From Actinomycetota bacterium (GTDB lineage Bacteria > Actinomycetota > Actinomycetes > Streptosporangiales > Streptosporangiaceae), in contig PMST01000545.1 of assembly GCA_003168295.1 (NCBI GenBank), positions 1 through 12,624 of the forward strand: DNA of 12,624 nt. Reading direction: 5' to 3'. Of this stretch, positions 5,975-11,044 are shown piece after piece. Every line of letters starts with the position of its first letter. Within the stretch, counting starts at the first letter, position 1. Under the pieces are notes generated by a model that saw nothing but the letters and a program-made list of their open reading frames with translations, was not told the DNA's origin and did no database searches. The translations under genes were made by a program, and so were the position numbers.

Positions 5975-7912
5975 ATGCAGGTGATCGCCACCGCGGGGCA
6001 CGTGGACCACGGCAAGTCGGCGCTGGTGCGGGCGCTGACCGGGATGGAGCCCGACCGGTGGGCCGAAGAAAGGCGCCGGGGGCTGACGATCGACCTGGGG
6101 TTCGCCTGGATGACGCTGCCCGGCGGCGAGCGCCTGGCCTTCGTCGACGTGCCCGGCCATGAGCGATTCGTGCCGAACATGCTGGCGGGCGTCGGTCCGG
6201 TGCCCGCGGTGCTGTTCGTGGTGGCGGCGGACGGCGGCTGGATGCCGCAGTCCGCGGAGCATCTGGCCGCCATCGAGGCGGTCGGTATCCGGCATGGCCT
6301 GCTCGCGGTTACCCGAGCCGACCTGGCGGACCCTGGTCCGGCGATGCGGCAGGCGCTCGGTCACCTGGCCAGAGCTGGCCTCGGCCAGGCCGAAGCCGTG
6401 GCGGTCAGCGCCGTGACCGGCGAGGGCCTGCCCGAACTGCGGGCGGCGCTGGCGCGGCTGGTGACGGCGCTGCCCGTCCCCGATGCCGGGGACCCGGTCC
6501 GGCTGTGGGTCGACCGGTCGTTCAGCATCCGGGGGAGCGGGACCGTCGTCACCGGCACGCTGCCGGCCGGAACCATCGCGACCGGCCAGGAACTCCTGCT
6601 CACACCGTCCATGCGTCCCACCCGGGTCCGCGGCCTGGAGATGCTGAACGAACGCGCCGCCTCGGTCACCGGCGTCGCGCGAGTCGCCCTTAACCTCCGG
6701 GGTATCCCGGCGGATGTTCCGGCCCGCGGAATGGCCCTGGTCGATGCGGGCCGCTGGACCGTGACCAAGATGATTGACGTCAGGCTTTCGCTGGGGTCCC
6801 CGTCGCGCAGGGGGGCGCGCTTGCCCGAGGAAACAACCCTGCACATCGGCTCGGCCCGCACGCTGGCCCGGGTCCGGCCTCTCGGCCGGCCGGTACCGGC
6901 CGATGCGCCGGGTCCGGACGGTCCGCCGGGGCGCGGCGGGACCGCCATAGCGCGCCTGACGCTCCGGGACGCACTGCCGCTGCACGTCGGCGACCGCGTC
7001 CTGCTCCGCGACCCGGGCCGTGCGGACGCCAGGATCCTGGGGGCGACGGTGCTCGACGTCGCGCCGCCCGCGATCGCCAGGAGAGGGGCCGCTGCCGCGG
7101 CCGGGCGCGAGCTGGCCGCCTGGCCGGACCTTCCGTCGGCGGCCGACCTGCTGCGACGCCACGGTCTGCTGCGGGCAGGCGCGCTGGCCGCGATGGGCGT
7201 GACCGTAGGCCCGGACCCCATGGCCCCCGTGACTTCCGTTGCCCCCGTGGCTCCTGTGGTCGGCGATTGGCTTGCCGATCCGGTCCGCTGGGCTGACCTG
7301 CGGCGCCGGCTCGCCGAGATGGTCGCCGCCCACGCCAGAAGCGACCCGCTGGCGATCGGCATGTCACCAGAGGCCGCGCGCGCCGCTCTGGGCGTGCCCG
7401 ACCGGACGCTGCTCGAGGCGCTGGCCCGTCCTCCCCTGGACCTGCCCGCCCACGCCGGCGGCCCGGCCCAGGTGCAACTGACCGGAGGCTATCTGCGGCT
7501 AGTGGCGCAGGAGTCACCGGAACCTCAGGACCCGCGCGAGCCCACCGGGCCCGCGTCGTCGCTGCCGCCCCGCGTGGTCTCGGGGATACGTGCCGTGCTG
7601 GCTGACCTGGCCCGGGCACCGTTCATGGCGCCCGAGGCGGGGCGGCTGGAAGACCTCGGCCTCGACCAGCGGGCTCTCGCGGCCGCCGCCCGAGCGGGCT
7701 TGCTGCTCCGGGTGAGCGAGCAGATCGTGCTGGCGCCCGGCGCGGAAGCCGAGGCGGCGCACGTCCTGGCCCGATTGCCCCAGCCGTTTACCACCGCCGA
7801 AGCGCGGCAGGCCCTCGGGACAACCCGGAGGGTCGCGATCCCGTTGCTGGAATACCTGGACCGGGCCGGGATCACCCACCGTCTTCCCGACGACCGCCGC
7901 CGCCTGCGCTGA
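5975..7912 (+). CDS. selB: Selenocysteine-specific translation elongation factor SelB
   Basis: SelB is the EF-Tu-like GTPase that carries Sec-tRNA(Sec) to the ribosome and binds the SECIS hairpin next to the UGA to be recoded. From ATG 5975 it has 645 residues, in the family range (E. coli SelB is a little over 600). Domain I shows G1 GHVDHGKS (8-15), G2 GLTID (36-40), G3 DVPGHE (58-63) and G4 TRAD (113-116), the SelB form of NKxD. EF-Tu-like beta barrels follow, including WVDRSFSIRGSGTVVTGTL and GDRVLLRDPG. The C-terminal third is the winged-helix array, ending in PFTTAEARQALGTTRRVAIPLLEYLDRAG, typical of the SECIS-binding last winged helix. A low-complexity APVTSVAPVAPVV stretch links the halves. 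A TTG at 5960 and an out-of-frame ATG at 5956 were rejected because family homology begins at MQVIATAGHVDHGKS. Confidence 0.97.
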   Translation: MQVIATAGHVDHGKSALVRALTGMEPDRWAEERRRGLTIDLGFAWMTLPGGERLAFVDVPGHERFVPNMLAGVGPVPAVLFVVAADGGWMPQSAEHLAAIEAVGIRHGLLAVTRADLADPGPAMRQALGHLARAGLGQAEAVAVSAVTGEGLPELRAALARLVTALPVPDAGDPVRLWVDRSFSIRGSGTVVTGTLPAGTIATGQELLLTPSMRPTRVRGLEMLNERAASVTGVARVALNLRGIPADVPARGMALVDAGRWTVTKMIDVRLSLGSPSRRGARLPEETTLHIGSARTLARVRPLGRPVPADAPGPDGPPGRGGTAIARLTLRDALPLHVGDRVLLRDPGRADARILGATVLDVAPPAIARRGAAAAAGRELAAWPDLPSAADLLRRHGLLRAGALAAMGVTVGPDPMAPVTSVAPVAPVVGDWLADPVRWADLRRRLAEMVAAHARSDPLAIGMSPEAARAALGVPDRTLLEALARPPLDLPAHAGGPAQVQLTGGYLRLVAQESPEPQDPREPTGPASSLPPRVVSGIRAVLADLARAPFMAPEAGRLEDLGLDQRALAAAARAGLLLRVSEQIVLAPGAEAEAAHVLARLPQPFTTAEARQALGTTRRVAIPLLEYLDRAGITHRLPDDRRRLR

Positions 7913-7949
7913 CGGGTGCCCTATGCGCTGGCTGGGTGCGGTCTGGCAG

Positions 7950-7955
7950 TAGCGT
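7950..7955 (+). promoter_or_regulatory. Putative -10 element (TAGCGT) for the MEDS-STAS gene
   Basis: TAGCGT fits TANNNT and ends 6 nt before GTG 7962, placing the transcription start at the start codon. Only a weak -35 (CTGGCT at 7928) is visible. A GGAGG at 7974 lies inside the coding frame without a start codon just after it, so it does not set the start. Confidence 0.38.
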
Positions 7956-7961
7956 GTCGTG

Positions 7962-8855
7962 GTGAGCATCGAAGGAGGGGCCGCGGTACCGGTCAGCGCG
8001 TACACGCAGGTTACTGAGCTATCGGCCGACGCACATGCCTGCCTGACATTCGGTGAGGCCGACGATCTGCTCGACCTGACGGCGGCGTTTGTCCGCGACG
8101 GGCTGGCCAGCGGTTTTCGGGTGGTCGTCTTGAGTGATTCGCCGCAGCTGGCCGCGGCCAAGCTGGGCTGGCGCGAGATTGCCGCCGAGGCGGCCGTCGC
8201 GGCCGGGCAGATGGTGATGGTGGCCAGCCAGGATGGCCTGGTCGGGCCGCAAGGCTTCTCGGCCGGGCAGGCCATGGGCTGGCTGCGCGATCAGCTCGCG
8301 GACTCGCGACAGCAGGGGTACGCAGGGATACGGGTCGCCCTGGACATGAGCTGGGCGTTGCGGCCGATGACCGGGATCGAGGAACTGCCGGTGCTTGAGG
8401 AGGAGATAGCCGCCGCGGTCAGCGGCGCGGGCATGTCGGTGTTGTGCGGCTATGACAGGGAGCGCTTCGACCCTGTCACCCTGGCTCTGATTGCACCGTT
8501 TCACTCCCATGCGGTGGCGGCAGCCACTTACTATGATGATCCGGTTTTGCGCATTTGCCGTCAGTACGTGCCCCCGGGCATCCGGCTGGCGGGCGAGATG
8601 GATTTCCTGGCGTCCGAAGCGCTTGCGCTTGCGCTTGGGGAGGCGATCCGCATCGATGGGGATATCACCATCAACATGGCCAATCTGAGCTTCATCGACG
8701 CTTCGAGTATCCGGATGGTCACCGACGCCGCCGCTAGCCTGGACCCGTCCCGCACCATGGTCCTGCGTTGCCGTCCGGCGATCGAAGCAAGGTTTGCCCA
8801 GCTCGGCGCGGATCGCCTGCCGCAGGTCAGCCTGGTTGGCGTCGATGAAGGGTAA
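7962..8855 (+). CDS. MEDS-STAS regulatory protein (putative sensor / anti-sigma-factor antagonist)
   Basis: 297 residues from the second of two adjacent GTG codons; GTG 7959 would add one residue. Residues about 24-190 match the MEDS (DcmR-type sensory) domain: HACLTFGEADDLLDLTAAFVRDGLASGFRVVVLSD near the start, then VALDMSWAL and SVLCGYDRERF. A STAS domain follows (about 207-297), with RLAGEMDFLASEAL and FIDASSIRMVTDA. The DASS there sits where SpoIIAA/RsbV proteins have the phosphorylatable Ser (S248 or S249 in this numbering). By family knowledge, unphosphorylated STAS proteins sequester an RsbW/SpoIIAB-like kinase. The partner is probably the HATPase encoded next, whose ATG overlaps this gene's end by 11 nt. 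The MEDS ligand and the sigma factor are unknown. The start is inferred from a leaderless -10 arrangement. Confidence 0.87.
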   Translation: MSIEGGAAVPVSAYTQVTELSADAHACLTFGEADDLLDLTAAFVRDGLASGFRVVVLSDSPQLAAAKLGWREIAAEAAVAAGQMVMVASQDGLVGPQGFSAGQAMGWLRDQLADSRQQGYAGIRVALDMSWALRPMTGIEELPVLEEEIAAAVSGAGMSVLCGYDRERFDPVTLALIAPFHSHAVAAATYYDDPVLRICRQYVPPGIRLAGEMDFLASEALALALGEAIRIDGDITINMANLSFIDASSIRMVTDAAASLDPSRTMVLRCRPAIEARFAQLGADRLPQVSLVGVDEG

Positions 8856-9354
8856 CGAACGCGGGCCGGATCCGGCCAGCCCCGGTGATAGCGCGGTCCT
8901 GGCGGATACCCAAGCTGACACGGCGGCCAGCGAGGCGCGCCTGGCCCTGGATCAAGCTTTTGATTCAGGCACGTTGTATGCATTGCGGGCGGCGGTGCAG
9001 GCGCACGCCATCCAGGCGGGCCTGCCCGAGAGCCGCACCGATGACCTGGTGATCGCGGTTCATGAACTGGCCGCAAACGCCGTCAGGCACGGCGCGGGCG
9101 CGGGACGGCTGCGGATGTGGGAACGCGACGGGGCGCTGCACTGCCAGGTGGACGACAGCGGCTCACCGGCCTCGGGCCGGGACGCCGGGCCCGGCGGGAA
9201 CGTGGCGGATCGCTGGCCTTTCCTGCAGGGCCATGGCCTGTGGCTGGTGCGCCTGGTGGCCGACCAGATCAGCGTGTTTTCCGGTGCTGACGGCACCCGC
9301 GCCACCATCGTTTTCTTCCCCGCCAAAGATCCGCCCGTTTCGGCCCCTGACTGA
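8845..9354 (+). CDS. RsbW/SpoIIAB-like ATP-binding protein (putative anti-sigma factor serine kinase)
   Basis: 169 residues from ATG 8845, which overlaps the MEDS-STAS stop by 11 nt and implies translational coupling. An in-frame TTG at 8836 is a possible earlier start. After a 45-residue variable N-terminus comes a GHKL/HATPase_c_2 fold: N-box DDLVIAVHELAANAVRHG (66-83), G1-type VDDSG (102-106) and G2-type QGHGLWLVRLVAD (128-140). Catalytic Glu and Asn of the N-box (HELAAN) are present. In partner switching such proteins bind a sigma factor and phosphorylate a STAS antagonist on Ser. Here two STAS proteins flank it, one fused to MEDS and one free-standing, so it likely has two competing substrates. 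No sigma factor gene is in the window. It could instead act as a kinase without a sigma target. Confidence 0.88.
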   Translation: MKGNERGPDPASPGDSAVLADTQADTAASEARLALDQAFDSGTLYALRAAVQAHAIQAGLPESRTDDLVIAVHELAANAVRHGAGAGRLRMWERDGALHCQVDDSGSPASGRDAGPGGNVADRWPFLQGHGLWLVRLVADQISVFSGADGTRATIVFFPAKDPPVSAPD

Positions 9355-9377
9355 AGCACAGCGCGAGTGGCTCAGCC

Positions 9378-9406
9378 TTGGGAGCCGCCCGTGCGGCCGT
9401 TATGCT
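9378..9406 (+). promoter_or_regulatory. Promoter of the STAS gene
   Basis: TTGGGA (9378-9383), a 17-nt spacer and TATGCT (9401-9406) form a good vegetative-type promoter. The GTG at 9414 begins 7 nt after the -10, so the mRNA is probably leaderless. This means the free STAS antagonist can be expressed apart from the kinase upstream. Confidence 0.55.
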
Positions 9407-9413
9407 TTTCCTC

Positions 9414-9788
9414 GTGCGCTTGCTGAAGGCATCGGTCGCGGCGGGAGAGTCAGGGCCGGTCGTGATGCTGTCGGGCGAGGCGGACCTGGCCTCGGCCAGG
9501 GAGCTGAGCGATCTCCTGAGCGCGCAGTTGGCCGGGGGCGTGCAGCGGTTGATGGTGGACCTGTCCGGGTTGTGTTTCGCCGACTCGGCGTCGGTGCGGG
9601 CCCTTGTGCTCGCGGGAAAGACCCTGCGGGAGCGGGGCGGTGCGCTCGTCCTGGCCCGTCCTCAGCGGGCCGTGGCGCGAGTGCTGGAACTGATGGGCGT
9701 GGACCAGCTGCTCGTCGTCCAGGGCGGCGCGGCCCAGGGGTCAGGGTGCGAGGCGGCGCAGGCCGGCCCGGGTCCCGGCGAGGCCTAG
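9414..9788 (+). CDS. STAS-domain anti-sigma factor antagonist (RsbV/SpoIIAA-like)
   Basis: 124 residues from GTG 9414. The STAS fold spans most of it: PVVMLSGEADLASARELSDLL (15-35), QRLMVDLSGLCFADSASVRALVLA (44-67), GGALVLARPQRAVARVLELMGVDQLLVV (75-102). The DSAS at 57-60 matches the DSSGL-type phosphorylation loop, with S58 the likely acceptor. When dephosphorylated such proteins bind the RsbW-type kinase and free its sigma factor; the likely partner is encoded 60 nt upstream. The last 20 residues are Ala/Gly/Pro-rich and probably disordered. A TTG at 9378 and an ATG at 9402 are in frame, but they lie within the -35 and -10 elements, so GTG 9414 is preferred. Its 3' end converges on the minus-strand hypothetical gene 52 bp away. 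Confidence 0.88.
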   Translation: MRLLKASVAAGESGPVVMLSGEADLASARELSDLLSAQLAGGVQRLMVDLSGLCFADSASVRALVLAGKTLRERGGALVLARPQRAVARVLELMGVDQLLVVQGGAAQGSGCEAAQAGPGPGEA

Positions 9789-9840
9789 GCCCCTGCGCGT
9801 CGACGGACGCGGGCCGTCGCGGACCGCGCGCCCGTGCGGC

Positions 9841-10131
9841 TCAGAGGCTGCGGAACTCGGGAGAGCGGCGGAGAGCGTCCGCGACCCGGCGAGCGGTGAC
9901 GAGCGTATTGGCGATGCGGAGAAAGAGCAGGCCGCCTCCGCTGACGCGGAAGACGGACGCGCCGGGCCGGTCAGTGATCGAGATGTGCGCGGACATCAGG
10001 CTGCTTTTCCGCACGGTGACCCGTTGGTCGCCGTTGCTTTCCACCTGGTAGCCGGGTCCCAGCCGGCGGCTGAGGACCGTGACCACCTCGCCGGGCGTGA
10101 CGTTCTTGCGCGGCACCTTCACCTTCGGCAT
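9841..10131 (-). CDS. Small basic hypothetical protein (96 residues)
   Basis: I do not recognise a named family. From ATG 10131 it reads MPKVKVPRKNVTPGEVVTVLSRRLGPGYQVE, then VTVRKSSLMSAHISITD, then ASVFRVSGGGLLFLRIANTLVTARRVADALRRSPEFRSL. The layout suggests a small alpha/beta fold: a basic N-terminus, an amphipathic helix, three or four strands, and a C-terminal helix rich in Arg. There is no signal peptide or clear membrane helix. The open frame extends upstream into the mscL C-terminus region, but that part is Arg/Pro-rich noise. A TAACCT -10 element 7 nt before the ATG supports this start. It lies 46 bp downstream of the mscL remnant on the same strand and converges with the STAS gene. 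Confidence 0.75.
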   Translation of the reverse strand: MPKVKVPRKNVTPGEVVTVLSRRLGPGYQVESNGDQRVTVRKSSLMSAHISITDRPGASVFRVSGGGLLFLRIANTLVTARRVADALRRSPEFRSL

Positions 10132-10138
10132 GGCTACC

Positions 10139-10169
10139 AGGTTAGCGGCCCAGGCTTTCCGCGTGTCTA
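10139..10169 (-). promoter_or_regulatory. Putative promoter of the 96-residue hypothetical gene
   Basis: On the minus strand TAGACA (10169-10164), a 19-nt spacer and TAACCT (10144-10139) precede the ATG at 10131 by 7 nt. This is another leaderless arrangement. The spacer is slightly long. No ribosome-binding site is visible. Confidence 0.45.
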
Positions 10170-10177
10170 CCTCGCCC

Positions 10178-10606
10178 TCAGGCGGCGACGGCTGGCTGTT
10201 CCGTGCCGCAGTACTTGCACTTGGAGGCGGCCGCCGGGAGGTCGCTGGACAGGCAGGCCGGGCAGGTCTTGACGGGCGACGGATTGCCGAACACGACCTG
10301 GCCGCGCCGCGCCTGGACGTGCTTGTAGGGCGTGACAATCAGGAATTACACCACCGCGATAAAGATGACGAAATAGATGATCGCGGAAATGAACGAGCCG
10401 AAATCCAGGAAAGTCTTCGTATTGCCGGTTTGCCCGAGCTGTACGCCCAGGCCCATTGATTTGCGGCCCTGAAACCTGGCCACGATCGGGCTGATGATGT
10501 CGGTCGTGAAAGCGGTAATCAGGCTGCTGAATGCGAGAGCTACCACCAGCCCCACGGCGACGACGATCACGTCACCGCGCATTAGAAAGTTCTTGAAGCC
10601 CTTCAT
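10178..10606 (-). pseudogene. mscL: mscL-like mechanosensitive channel gene interrupted by an in-frame TAA
   Basis: ATG 10606 is preceded, 5 nt away, by a good ribosome site (GGAGAG). The product begins MKGFKNFLMRGDVIVVAVGLVVALAFSSLITAF (first helix), then DIISPIVARF. A loop leads to the second helix SFISAIIYFVIFIAVV, where codon 87 is TAA (10346-10348). Beyond it the same frame stays open for 55 codons: FLIVTPYKHVQARRG, then a zinc ribbon with CPAC (115-118) and CKYC (130-133), ending in TGA at 10178. MscL relatives usually have Tyr at the interrupted position (VVYFL), so one TAC to TAA change explains the stop. MscL releases solutes through the membrane under hypo-osmotic shock. Truncation inside helix two should abolish channel function unless the stop is read through. 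A sequencing error is possible. Confidence 0.85.
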
Positions 10607-10673
10607 GTTCTCTCTCCGATTCGCTTGCCATGTGTCCCGGCCGGGTCTCCGCGTTTCGGACACCGCACTCTCG

Positions 10674-10702
10674 CGGCTACCCGTGGCTGGGGGCCCCGTC
10701 AA
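10674..10702 (-). promoter_or_regulatory. Putative mscL promoter
   Basis: On the minus strand TTGACG (10702-10697), a 17-nt spacer and TAGCCG (10679-10674) lie about 70 bp upstream of the mscL ATG. The -35 matches TTGACA at five of six positions; the -10 is weaker. Most of the 247-bp gap between mscL and tRNA-Sec has no other recognisable feature. Confidence 0.4.
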
Positions 10703-10853
10703 TCTCTGTGGCTGATGTTGTGCTGAATGACAGAGCTTACGACTCCTGCCCCTACTCCTACGCCGCGACTCAAGCGCAGGGTTCGGCTCAGGTTGGCTGC
10801 GACCCCGCTGTGCTGGCACCAGCGACCGCTCTCGTGCCCAGTAGAGTCGACCC

Positions 10854-10949
10854 GGAGGCGTCTGGGTGCCTGGTGGCCCCCCCGGTCTTCAAAACTGGTG
10901 AGCGCCGCACCGCGGCGCTGGCGGGTTCGATTCCCGTCCGCCTCCGCCA
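10854..10949 (+). tRNA. selC: tRNA-Sec (UCA), selenocysteine tRNA
   Basis: This 96-nt gene has all hallmarks of a bacterial selenocysteine tRNA. GGAGGCG (10854-10860) pairs with CGCCTCC (10939-10945), followed by G73 and an encoded CCA. The D stem is long with a 4-nt TGGT loop. The anticodon stem CCGGT/ACTGG closes a 7-nt loop CTTCAAA, giving anticodon TCA (10889-10891), which reads UGA. The extended variable arm is a perfect 8-bp stem AGCGCCGC/GCGGCGCT with a 3-nt loop (10901-10919). The T loop is TTCGATT. It is charged with Ser, converted by SelA, and delivered by SelB, both encoded upstream. A TAGAGT hexamer at 10842-10847, 6 nt before the 5' end, may be its -10. The gene is divergent from mscL and convergent with helR. 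Confidence 0.97.
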
Positions 10950-11010
10950 CCTGCGCTAACGCTCTCAACTGAGGAGCGGGGTAGCGCGGCGGGACGGTCG
11001 GTGGGCTGCT

Positions 11011-11040
11011 GGCTCGGGCGGCGATCAGGTTGCCCGGGCC
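11011..11040. terminator. Hairpin between tRNA-Sec and the helR-like gene, possible bidirectional terminator
   Basis: GGCTCGGGC (11011-11019) pairs with GCCCGGGCC (11032-11040) over 9 bp with one G-U, around a 12-nt loop. It lies 4 nt beyond the stop of the minus-strand helicase-like gene and about 60 nt past the tRNA, where a terminator for both would be expected. No T tract follows on either strand, which is common in high-GC actinobacteria but lowers certainty. The rest of the 95-bp gap shows nothing else. Confidence 0.45.
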
Positions 11041-11044
11041 GACG

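Noticed and set aside
9789..9840. Terminator between the convergent STAS and hypothetical genes
   Set aside because: Only short CG-rich stems such as CGCG-GAC-CGCG are visible, which are expected by chance at this GC.
10346..10348. The mscL stop read as a selenocysteine codon, given the nearby sel genes
   Set aside because: The codon is TAA, not TGA. tRNA-Sec with anticodon UCA reads UGA, and the family residue here is Tyr, not Cys.
10630..10959. Open frames on both strands running through the tRNA-Sec gene
   Set aside because: They overlap a structurally complete tRNA and have no recognisable protein features or ribosome site.
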